From: Acidobacteriota bacterium | GTDB lineage: Bacteria; Acidobacteriota; Thermoanaerobaculia; Multivoradales; JBCCEF01 | NCBI GenBank assembly: GCA_039028635.1 | Contig: JBCCHV010000059.1 | Location: 1-42,290, forward strand | Length of the DNA stretch: 42,290 nt | Direction: 5' to 3' | Shown: piece by piece, positions 34,161 through 40,977 of the stretch | How positions within the stretch are numbered: the stretch's first letter is position 1 | Layout: each line of letters starts with the position of its first letter | The notes under the pieces: generated by a model | Databases searched by the model: none | Seen by the model: the letters and a program-made list of their open reading frames with translations, nothing else | Told to the model about the DNA's origin: nothing | Program-made: the position numbers and the translations under genes

Positions 34161-34760
34161 ATCCAGCACCCCATTCCCTACACCGTCGAGATCCGTCCCG
34201 ATACCGGACTGCACAACGTCCAGCTCGGGATCTGGCTGTTCCTGGCCTCGGAGGTGATGCTCTTCGGCGCCCTCTTCGCGGCCTACCTCCTGCTGCGAGT
34301 CGGTGCCGCCGATCCCTGGCCCCCTGGGGCGACCATTCTCGACCTGCCGCTGGGTCTGCTCGCCACTTTCGTCTTGATCCTCTCGAACGTCACCATGGTC
34401 GCCGGCTGGAGCGCCCTACTGCGCCAGCGCTTGGCCCTCTACCGACCGGCCCTCGGGCTCACCGTGGCCCTCGCCGCCACCTTTCTGGCGCTCCAAGGGG
34501 CAGCCTATTCGGACGCATTCGGCCGCGGCCTCTATCCATCGACCAGCACCTTCTTCGCCCTCTACTTCACCCTCACCGGCCTCACCGCCGTCCACGTCCT
34601 GGGCGGCGCGCTGATGATTCTCTACCTCTGGGCCTCGGGCCCGGGATTCTGGAAGCGGGCGCCGCAGCAACTCCTCCATCGCGTCGAAGCCAGCGGCCTC
34701 TTCTGGCACTTCGTCGGGCTGGTCTGGATCTTCCTGTTCCCGCTCCTCTACCTCATCTAG
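34161..34760 (+). CDS. coxC: Cytochrome c oxidase subunit III, apparent AUC start
   Basis: 199 aa from ATC 34161. Five predicted membrane segments, with the family N-terminal helix LGIWLFLASEVMLFGALFAAY, the pair LSNVTMVAGWSAL, and the C-terminal GLFWHFVGLVWIFLFPLLYL. The frame is open far upstream through coxA, but upstream codons up to the coxA stop contain only CTG 34134 without SD. Downstream, the first GTG/ATG (34254/34257) falls inside the first helix. The best start is therefore ATC behind AGGAG. Subunit III stabilises the catalytic core and aids proton uptake. It begins 23 bp after the coxA stop. Confidence 0.9.
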   Translation: MQHPIPYTVEIRPDTGLHNVQLGIWLFLASEVMLFGALFAAYLLLRVGAADPWPPGATILDLPLGLLATFVLILSNVTMVAGWSALLRQRLALYRPALGLTVALAATFLALQGAAYSDAFGRGLYPSTSTFFALYFTLTGLTAVHVLGGALMILYLWASGPGFWKRAPQQLLHRVEASGLFWHFVGLVWIFLFPLLYLI

Positions 34761-34782
34761 AGCTCCTGGCGAGACCGTCACC

Positions 34783-34980
34783 ATGTCCCTCAAGGCCCTC
34801 CACGTCGTCCTGCTCTGCCTCAGCATCCTTCTCATGTTGGGGACCGGTGGTTGGCTGGTCGTGACCCGCGACGAGCCCCTCGCTCTCGCTTTCGCCGCCG
34901 CCTGCTTCGCCTTCGCCCTCGGCTTGCTGGCCTACGGTCGCTGGTTTCTAATCCGCCACCGGGAGATCAGCTACCTGTGA
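34783..34980 (+). CDS. Small two-helix membrane protein of the oxidase operon
   Basis: 65 aa with two hydrophobic helices (about 6-26 and 32-51) and a basic C-terminus RWFLIRHREISYL. It resembles the small accessory (subunit IV-like) proteins encoded in heme-copper oxidase operons, but no specific family is recognised. The SD is poor. It lies 22 bp after coxC, and its stop overlaps the next start (GTGA), so it belongs to the operon. Confidence 0.75.
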   Translation: MSLKALHVVLLCLSILLMLGTGGWLVVTRDEPLALAFAAACFAFALGLLAYGRWFLIRHREISYL

Positions 34981-35228
34981 CCTCGCATCGCCGACGCTTC
35001 GTCGCTTTCTGCCTCGCCGTCTTCGGCGCCCTGCTGCTGAGCCACGACCTCTCCGCCTGTCCGGTCTGCTTCGGCGAAGCCGAGGACCCGACCCTCGACG
35101 CGGCCCGCTGGTCGGTGATCTTCCTCGGCAGTCTGCTCTACACCGTGCTCGCCAGCGGTTGCCTGTTGTTCTTCCTGCTGCGGCGCCGCGCCCGGCGGCT
35201 GCAGGGCCGCGCCGAGATCGCCGGCTGA
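34977..35228 (+). CDS. Small CPVCFG-motif membrane protein of the oxidase operon
   Basis: 83 aa starting at a GTG that overlaps the previous stop (GTGA). An N-terminal hydrophobic segment (about 8-22) precedes a short periplasmic loop with CPVCFGEAEDP. A C-terminal membrane helix (WSVIFLGSLLYTVLASGCLLFFLL) and a basic tail follow. From memory, similar CPVCFG proteins sit beside oxidase genes in several Gram-negative phyla. The Cys-X-X-Cys could bind copper or act in thiol exchange during CuA assembly; this is inference. It is followed after 7 bp by coxB. Confidence 0.75.
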   Translation: MTSHRRRFVAFCLAVFGALLLSHDLSACPVCFGEAEDPTLDAARWSVIFLGSLLYTVLASGCLLFFLLRRRARRLQGRAEIAG

Positions 35229-35235
35229 ACGCGAG

Positions 35236-36048
35236 ATGGGAGACCTACTCAGACTGCCGGAGGTGGCCTCGGCCCACGGCGCCGACCTCGACCGGGTGAC
35301 CTACCTGATCCACGGTCTGATGGCCCTGCTCTTCGTCGGCTGGGGCGTCTTCCTGATCTACGTGCTGGTGCGCTTCCGTAGCAGCCGGCAGCCGAAGGCC
35401 AATCCCCGGGGACTGCAGACCCGCGCCGGCTATTGGCTCGAAGGCCTCGTCGCCACCAGCGAAGCCCTGCTGCTGGTCGGCCTCGCCATTCCCCTCTGGT
35501 CGGCCCGGGTCGACGACTTTCCGCCCCTCGCCTCGGCGACCCAGGTCCGGGTCATCGCCGAGCAATTCGCCTGGAACGTTCACTACCCGGGTCCCGACGG
35601 CATTTTCGGGCGCACCGCCATCGACCTGCTCGACGCCGCCTCGAACCCGATCGGCCTCGACCCCGAGGATCCCCACGGCAAGGACGACTTCACCACCTTC
35701 AACCGCCTCTCGCTGCCCGTCGACCGGCCGGCGATCATCAGCCTGACGAGCAAGGACGTGATCCACAGCTTCATGCTCAACGAGATGCGGATCAAGCAAG
35801 ACACCATCCCCGGCATCGTCACGCCGGTTTGGTTCACCCCCACCATGACCACCGCCGAGCTCCGCGCCAAGCACGGCAGGGACGACCTCAATTTCGAGAT
35901 CGCCTGCGCTCAGCTCTGCGGCCTCGGCCACTACCGCATGCGGGGCTACCTCGACATCCTGCCGCAGGCCGAGTTCGACACCTGGATGGACGAGCAGCTC
36001 GCCCGTAAGAGAGAAGAGGAAGCGAGCGGGGATTCGTTCTGGAACTGA
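35236..36048 (+). CDS. coxB: Cytochrome c oxidase subunit II
   Basis: 270 aa. Two membrane helices (about 22-46 and 70-90) anchor a periplasmic cupredoxin domain. CuA ligands are all present: His177 (VIHSFML), Cys224 and Cys228 (CAQLC), His232 and Met235 (GHYRM). Gln226 replaces the usual Glu, which contributes only a backbone carbonyl. EQFAWNVHYPG holds the aromatic electron-entry strand. There is no fused cytochrome c domain and no obvious lipobox. It accepts electrons from a soluble carrier, possibly the copper protein at the head of the operon. The order I-III-small-small-II departs from the common II-I-III. Confidence 0.95.
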   Translation: MGDLLRLPEVASAHGADLDRVTYLIHGLMALLFVGWGVFLIYVLVRFRSSRQPKANPRGLQTRAGYWLEGLVATSEALLLVGLAIPLWSARVDDFPPLASATQVRVIAEQFAWNVHYPGPDGIFGRTAIDLLDAASNPIGLDPEDPHGKDDFTTFNRLSLPVDRPAIISLTSKDVIHSFMLNEMRIKQDTIPGIVTPVWFTPTMTTAELRAKHGRDDLNFEIACAQLCGLGHYRMRGYLDILPQAEFDTWMDEQLARKREEEASGDSFWN

Positions 36049-36107
36049 GTCGCTCCCGCGACGCATCTCAAAGGACCAGGCGCGCCACGACCCGCGCCAC
36101 CGCCGGC

Positions 36108-36710
36108 TCACATGGTGTGCTCGCTGCCGAGCTGCAGCTCCTGCAACTGGCCACGATCGAGTTGGAAGACCTCCAGGGATTCATCGCCGAGATCGAGGAA
36201 GGGCACCAGATCGTCACTTCCAGTCCTGCTCGGAGCCGCCGTGAACTGAGAGAAGATCTGCCGCCTGGCGAGCTCGCGGGCTTTGCTCTCGGCGAGAATC
36301 CACTGCCCGGCCCCGTTCAGGATCTCCTGGTCTTCGGGAGAGCTCTCGGCGGCCTGACGGTAGATCTCGAGCAGCTCTCGGGAGTCGGTTCCCGGTCGGT
36401 TTTGCACATCGATCAACACCGCCTGGCGAGCCTGGAGAGTAACTCCCGCCTTGCGCCCCTCGTCGAGAAACTCGACCACCCCCTCGACGGTGGGCTCGGC
36501 CACCACCTGGTTGAGGGCTTCGATGAAGGGCGTAAAGTCCTTCAGGAATGCCGGCCCGTAGGTGCCGATCCCGAGCAGGGCGACCCCGAAGATCCACTTG
36601 ACCACCGTGCCCCCGAGGGGCAGCTTCTTGAAAGATCCGATAATCGCCGTCACCACGGTCACGGCGCCGAGCACCACCAAGATCCACGGTCCAATCGCCT
36701 GTAGAAGCAT
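36108..36710 (-). CDS. Hypothetical membrane protein
   Basis: 200 aa of unrecognised family. Two N-terminal membrane segments (about 5-27 and 35-55) precede a mostly helical, acidic, Gln/Glu-rich soluble part (LEIYRQAAESSPEDQEILNGAGQWILAESKARELARRQIF) that may be TPR-like or coiled. GAGGAGG lies about 10 nt before the ATG. It is convergent with coxB (59 bp gap) and divergent from the BON lipoprotein (172 bp). No function is proposed. Confidence 0.75.
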   Translation of the reverse strand: MLLQAIGPWILVVLGAVTVVTAIIGSFKKLPLGGTVVKWIFGVALLGIGTYGPAFLKDFTPFIEALNQVVAEPTVEGVVEFLDEGRKAGVTLQARQAVLIDVQNRPGTDSRELLEIYRQAAESSPEDQEILNGAGQWILAESKARELARRQIFSQFTAAPSRTGSDDLVPFLDLGDESLEVFQLDRGQLQELQLGSEHTM

Positions 36711-36882
36711 CTCCTGGCCCCTCCTCTCATCCTGGTAGACGGACCCACGGCCGCGATTCGATCGCAGTCCTCTTTCTCTCGCTGAACCGGCGAATCGAAG
36801 CCCTGACCGCTACCTCAGGGCGCACCGACACCTCGACCCGCCCCTCGGGATAGACTGCCGGCGAACTGACGAGGAGACCCCG

Positions 36883-37470
36883 ATGAAGCGATCCTTGTTG
36901 TCTCTCGCCGCCATCGCCTTGCTGGCGACGGCATGCGTTGGCAGGACTCCCACCCCTGAAACTTCGACCTCCGGCACAACGACCGACAGTACCAACCTCG
37001 AGGACGCCCGACTGACGACAGCGGTCCGCCTCGCCCTGCTCGAGAAGCTGGGATCCGATGGCATGACCATCGAGCCGGAAGTGCGCGGTGACCGCGCCTT
37101 CCTCACCGGCACCGTGCAGCAGCGCTCGAGCCAAGAGCTCGCCGAGGAGGTCGCCGCGTCGGTGCGCGGCGTACGGCGGGTCAAAAACCGGATCAAGGTC
37201 GCCAAGGGCGACTCCACCGCCCTCGGTGCCGCCGTCTCGGACGCCGAGCGCGAGGTTCGCGATGCCCTCCTGGAAACCCGCATCAAAGGTCGTCTGCTCT
37301 CCGAGGTCGGCCGCTTCGGGCTCGAAATCGAAGTCGAGTGTGTCGACGGCGTCGCCAGCCTGCGGGGCTGGCTGCCGGACCCCGAGCGCAAACGCTTCGC
37401 CCTCTCGGCAGCCGAGTCCACCCCCGGTGTCAACAAGGTCATCGACCTGCTGCGAGTAGGGTTGGAATAG
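36883..37470 (+). CDS. BON-domain lipoprotein
   Basis: 195 aa. The lipobox LLATAC (Cys18) follows a short signal peptide, and a Thr/Ser-rich linker comes next. Two BON domains follow at about 42-107 and 122-193 (each with the pattern VRG/VDG...LTGTV or LRGWL...VRRVKNRI or VNKVIDLL). BON proteins of this type (OsmY/DolP-like) bind phospholipid membranes and support envelope integrity. GAGGAG lies 6 nt before the ATG. The LCAT-like lipase follows after 32 bp on the same strand, so the two are probably co-transcribed. Confidence 0.9.
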   Translation: MKRSLLSLAAIALLATACVGRTPTPETSTSGTTTDSTNLEDARLTTAVRLALLEKLGSDGMTIEPEVRGDRAFLTGTVQQRSSQELAEEVAASVRGVRRVKNRIKVAKGDSTALGAAVSDAEREVRDALLETRIKGRLLSEVGRFGLEIEVECVDGVASLRGWLPDPERKRFALSAAESTPGVNKVIDLLRVGLE

Positions 37471-37488
37471 CGGTGCTAGAGGGTCGGG

Positions 37489-37520
37489 GAGCGCCCCGCG
37501 GGGTGATTCGATGGGCGCTC
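37489..37520 (+). promoter_or_regulatory. Hairpin enclosing the lipase start codon
   Basis: GAGCGCCC (37489-37496) pairs perfectly with GGGCGCTC (37513-37520). The loop contains the proposed GTG (37503-37505), and the GGGGAG SD (37486-37491) lies at the stem base. The fold would limit translation of the lipase unless opened. Confidence 0.45.
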
Positions 37521-38915
37521 CTCGCGACCCTCCTGGCTGGCCTGGCGTGTCGCCCCCAGGCGCCGGCGACGCCAGACCTCTCGGCGATCTACAACCGCGC
37601 CGCCCAGCATCACGACGCCTACCGCAACCCGGTCATCGTCATCCCCGGCATCCTGGGCTCGCGGCTGATCGATCCCGGTTCGGGACGGACCGTCTGGGGC
37701 GCCTTTCGCGGCGGTGCCGCCAATCCCCAAAGAGACGACGACCTCGCCCTCATCGCCCTACCCCTCGGCGAGGATCGCCCATTCGTCGATCTGCGCGACG
37801 AGGTCGAGCCGGCCGGAGTCCTCGACCGCCTCGAGGTTCGCCTCGCGGGCCTGCCGTTCCAGCTTCAGGCCTACGTCCAGATCTTGAAGACCCTCGGCGC
37901 CGGCGGCTACCGGGACGAAGCCGTCGACTACGGCGACATCGACTACGGCGAAGACCACTTCACCTGCTTTCAGTTCGACTACGACTGGCGCCGCGACAAC
38001 GTCGAGAACGCGCACCGACTGGCGCGCTTCATCGCCGAAAAGAAGGCCTTCGTCGCCGAGCAGTCACAGCGACGTTTCGGCGAGGTCGATCCGGATCTCA
38101 AGTTCGATGTCATCGCCCACTCGATGGGTGGGCTGATCCTGCGCTACTACCTGCGCTACGGCGATCAGCCGCTGCCCGCGGACGGCTCCCTGCCGGCGCT
38201 CGACTGGGCGGGAAGCCGCCATGTCGAACGAGCCATCCTGGTCGGAACCCCCAACGCCGGCTCGCCGACGGCCGCCGTCCAGCTCATCGAGGGGCGCAAG
38301 TTCGGGCCCCTGACGCCGCGCTACGATGCCGCCCTGCTGGGCACCTTCCCCTCGATTTACCAGCTCCTACCCCGACCCCGCCACGGCGCCATCCGGGACG
38401 CTACAGGAAAGTCCCTCGACACCTACGATGCCGAGCTCTGGCGCGAGATGGGCTGGGGACTGGTCGCCCCCCAGGCGGAGCGTATCCGCGAGCTGTTGTT
38501 GCCCGACGTCGCCGATCCCGCCGAGCGCCTGCGCCTCGCCGCCGACCACCAGCGCAAGAGCCTGCGGCGCGCCCGCGCTTTTCATCGTGCCCTCGATCGC
38601 GCCGCCGAGCCGCCATCCGGTACCCAGCTCTATCTCTTCGCCGGCGACTCCGTGCCCACCGCCGCCGTCGCCCAGCTCAGGCCCGAGACCGGCCGTTTGA
38701 CCACCATCGAACAGGCCCCCGGCGACGGCACCGTCCTGCGCAGCAGCGCCCTCCTCGACGAGCGTGTCGGCAACCCTTGGCGCCCCAACGTCGCCACCCC
38801 CATCGCCTGGCGAGGCGTCCACTTCCTGTTCAGCGATCACCTTGGCGTGACCCGCGACCCGAGCTTCAAGGACAACGTCCTCTACCTGCTGCTCGAGGAC
38901 CCACGGCGGCAATGA
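37503..38915 (+). CDS. LCAT-like lipase/acyltransferase lipoprotein
   Basis: 470 aa from GTG 37503 (MIRWALLATLLAGLACRPQ, lipobox Cys16); an in-frame GTG at 37473 is an alternative. An alpha/beta-hydrolase of the lecithin:cholesterol acyltransferase family: IPGILGSRL (the lid/oxyanion start), FDYDWRRDN, the nucleophile elbow AHSMGGL, VGTPNAGSP after the next strand, and a C-terminal GDGTV and RGVHFLFSDH carrying the likely Asp and His. It is predicted to sit on the periplasmic face of a membrane and act on phospholipid or ester substrates. The BON lipoprotein gene lies just upstream, which suggests a joint envelope role. Confidence 0.9.
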   Translation: MIRWALLATLLAGLACRPQAPATPDLSAIYNRAAQHHDAYRNPVIVIPGILGSRLIDPGSGRTVWGAFRGGAANPQRDDDLALIALPLGEDRPFVDLRDEVEPAGVLDRLEVRLAGLPFQLQAYVQILKTLGAGGYRDEAVDYGDIDYGEDHFTCFQFDYDWRRDNVENAHRLARFIAEKKAFVAEQSQRRFGEVDPDLKFDVIAHSMGGLILRYYLRYGDQPLPADGSLPALDWAGSRHVERAILVGTPNAGSPTAAVQLIEGRKFGPLTPRYDAALLGTFPSIYQLLPRPRHGAIRDATGKSLDTYDAELWREMGWGLVAPQAERIRELLLPDVADPAERLRLAADHQRKSLRRARAFHRALDRAAEPPSGTQLYLFAGDSVPTAAVAQLRPETGRLTTIEQAPGDGTVLRSSALLDERVGNPWRPNVATPIAWRGVHFLFSDHLGVTRDPSFKDNVLYLLLEDPRRQ

Positions 38916-39054
38916 ACCACCACATCGTTGAGCTCGACCAAGTCGACCTCCACACTGACGTGCTCCTTGTAATTCGGTCCGCCAAGCCGTGGATGAATCA
39001 GGCCCGTGCCACGCTTCGACCTCCTGATCGGCCTCTTTACCACATCAATTGCCT

Positions 39055-39600
39055 TTAGTTCTCTGAGACATCCAGCGAGACAGAGCGAACTAAATGCCAT
39101 CCCTGGCCACTTCTCTTCATGGCGAGCCACCACCAGGCACCGCCCAATTCTCCGGAAGACACTTTGGCGAATATTCCCAACTCCTCTTCCGCAGCGTTTG
39201 AAAATGGATTTCGCAATATACCGGACAGCTCTAGTCTCAATTTGTCACCAGCGCTACTCTTGGCCTCTCGCTGCAGCCACTCCCATTCGCACAACTCGGG
39301 AAGCGCACCATTAGGAATATCTTTGGATGAAAAATTCTCCGCAAGATTCTCATCGCGAGCCAGATCTTCTTCACCTTCTTCAAGCCCCGGAGGCGTCCCG
39401 GAATATATGTATCGAAGTGCGAGAGTAGAGAAGACAGGGCGAGTCTCGACGTTCACGAGAATCACTTCCGGCGCAAGATCACCCATACCAGAGAATTCTT
39501 GGCAAAGATGCCGCAGGGCGACAGCCTCTGGCCCCAGGTCTTCCGTCATAGGCGTGACGCAAGCAGAGCAGACAATCCAAACCAGCGTCAGTCTTTTCAT
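39055..39600 (-). CDS. Hypothetical lower-GC lipoprotein beside the RHS remnant
   Basis: 181 aa of unrecognised family. A short hydrophobic N-terminus with LVWIVCSAC predicts a lipoprotein (Cys14 or Cys11), though the lipobox is not ideal. The body is acidic and helical/mixed (EEGEEDLARDENLAENFSS, ELCEWEWLQREAK, GGAWWWLAMKRSGQGWHLV). Base composition is clearly more AT-rich than the neighbours, as is common for toxin/immunity cargo. AGGAG lies 11 nt before the ATG. Position directly behind a broken RHS tip suggests an immunity or toxin-associated protein, but nothing in its sequence proves this. Confidence 0.65.
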   Translation of the reverse strand: MKRLTLVWIVCSACVTPMTEDLGPEAVALRHLCQEFSGMGDLAPEVILVNVETRPVFSTLALRYIYSGTPPGLEEGEEDLARDENLAENFSSKDIPNGALPELCEWEWLQREAKSSAGDKLRLELSGILRNPFSNAAEEELGIFAKVSSGELGGAWWWLAMKRSGQGWHLVRSVSLDVSEN

Positions 39601-39657
39601 CTAGTCGATATCTCCTGGCACAAAAATTGGCCCTTTCGAAATTTGACCCAGGATAGC

Positions 39658-40362
39658 TCACGATGAGTTAACCGGCCTTCGACTCTCGCCCACACTCAAG
39701 AACCTGCGACCTGTCCAGTCGGCCCAAACGACACAGCGATTCTCAAGCCACCGCAGGCCCTCACCAATGTCGTGGTACTCCAAGACACCGTCACCGTCTT
39801 CGTCGTAACGAATTCCCTCAATCCCCTTCAGTGGATTCAAAATTCGAGACCTCCACATCCAGGACTCCGTTGCAGCGCGAAGATAGCCTCATCGAATCGA
39901 ACCGGTCATCGAGATGGATGTTTCCGAACTCTTCTCCGAAGGGAAAGAAGACGGAAAGTCCCGGGATCTGCCCATTGGCATTGACGGAGAGTCGCGGCGT
40001 TCCGAGATGATCGAGGAGCTGGAGGCGGATCCCTTCCTGCGGCCGCCACGAGGCCAGTAGGCTGCCCTCCCGGTAGACATAGTCCTCGTGATGGGTCCAA
40101 GTTCCGGAGGAGCCTCCGACATTGGTCCACGTACGGAGAACCTGGCTGTCGAGGTCGCGAACGGTCCAAGTCTCCTCGATCGACTGGATGGCGTTTCGGA
40201 AGGTGCAGATGCGCTCGTCGTCGGCCGTGTAGAGATAGAGGTCGTCCCGAGTCCCATCGTTGCGGCGGGCGCGCTTCATCTTGGAGAGGGAATCCCACTC
40301 GTAGGCGAAGCCCAGGGAACCAGCCCCCAAGGTGAGCTGGTTGCCGCCGCGTCGTAGCCGGC
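39658..40362 (-). pseudogene. Orphan RHS tip fragment, frameshifted
   Basis: The frame from about 40362 down reads NQLTLGAG, DLYLYTADDERICTF, IEETWTVRDL, SLLASWRP and LDHLGTPRL to FFPFGEEFG. It matches the RHS gene at 40974-42290 segment by segment. At about 39880-39860 the frame is lost, and homology resumes as RILNPLKG in another frame. That frame continues about 40 residues containing DEDGDGVLEYHD (an EF-hand-type calcium loop), then GRRFLSV and a stop at 39658. The RHS upstream part and start are missing; the open frame extends to 40447 only through non-homologous sequence. It is a displaced tip of an earlier RHS gene. Confidence 0.75.
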
Positions 40363-40400
40363 ACTTCGCGGTCGACCAGCAGGGTTGACTGCGAAGTGCC
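40360..40400. repeat. 18-bp inverted repeat at the RHS homology break
   Basis: GGCACTTCGCGGTCGACC (40360-40377) faces its near-complement (40383-40400), 16 of 18 pairs plus G-T pairing, with a 5-nt centre. The outer 10 bp are perfect. RHS homology on the left stops exactly at its left edge (about 40362), so it may mark a recombination or insertion point. There is no T-run on either side. Confidence 0.65.
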
Positions 40401-40524
40401 TCCCCGCTTCGCTTAGAGCTTAATGGGAGCACGTTTGGTGCTCTCAATTACGCTCGAGCGCCGAACGGACAGCGCGCCCTGCCTCCTCGGGGATGGCGTC
40501 TCGGTCTCTCAACCTGCCAAGGTC

Positions 40525-40977
40525 TCAACCGTTCACGAATTCTCTGGCCGCCGCGACGATACCTTCCTCGAAGTCATGGCGAGCTTCGGGGCGATCCTCC
40601 CATTCGCTGGCCGCATAGACGAATGAATCGAGCTCCGGAAATTCTTCGTCTGATGCACGATGAGTGAGGTCCCAGATTTGCTTCGCCCCGAGGTAGACCC
40701 CTGTCGTGCCAGAGAGGATTCCTTTCGCCGTCTCTCGCGCCAAGTGCATCACCGCATCCCGCTTGCCAGGCACAGCGACGCGGAGTTCCGAGAGCGCTCG
40801 TTTAAACATCCCTCTCGCTTCCTCGATCTCGGTTGCGTTCAGCCCAGCCAGGATTCGGAGCGAAGGCGAGTCGCAGCCGCTTACAAGCGCCTGCACTCCG
40901 ACTCGAATAAGTTCATCCGATTGAAGCAGCCCTAGCACGGCTCTTGAGGCAGCTACCTTCAACCCATTGGTGTTCAT
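40525..40977 (-). CDS. Probable immunity protein for the RHS toxin
   Basis: 150 aa from the ATG at 40977 (MNTNGLKVAASRAVLG), which overlaps the RHS stop in ATGA. No signal peptide; alpha-helical and acidic (LQSDELIRVGVQALVSGCDSPSLRILAGLNATEIEEARGMF, ELDSFVYAASEWEDRPE, FEEGIVAAAREFVNG). I recall similar short helical proteins (SPSLRxLAGL, SEWEDRPE) in other bacteria but no named family. Immunity to the toxin encoded by the end of the RHS gene is inferred from the 4-bp overlap, the size and the cytoplasmic prediction. Confidence 0.75.
   Translation of the reverse strand: MNTNGLKVAASRAVLGLLQSDELIRVGVQALVSGCDSPSLRILAGLNATEIEEARGMFKRALSELRVAVPGKRDAVMHLARETAKGILSGTTGVYLGAKQIWDLTHRASDEEFPELDSFVYAASEWEDRPEARHDFEEGIVAAAREFVNG

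Noticed and set aside
38882-39133. Minus-strand frame of 83 codons after the lipase
   Set aside because: It overlaps the lipase end and the lipoprotein gene, has no SD and no recognisable content.
40360-40400. Integron attC site
   Set aside because: It is a long inverted repeat but lacks the conserved GTTRRRY/RYYYAAC core triplets, and no integrase is present in the window.
40370-40447. Start of the orphan RHS frame at 40447
   Set aside because: The residues between 40447 and about 40362 have no RHS homology and read through the inverted repeat; they are an accidental open extension.
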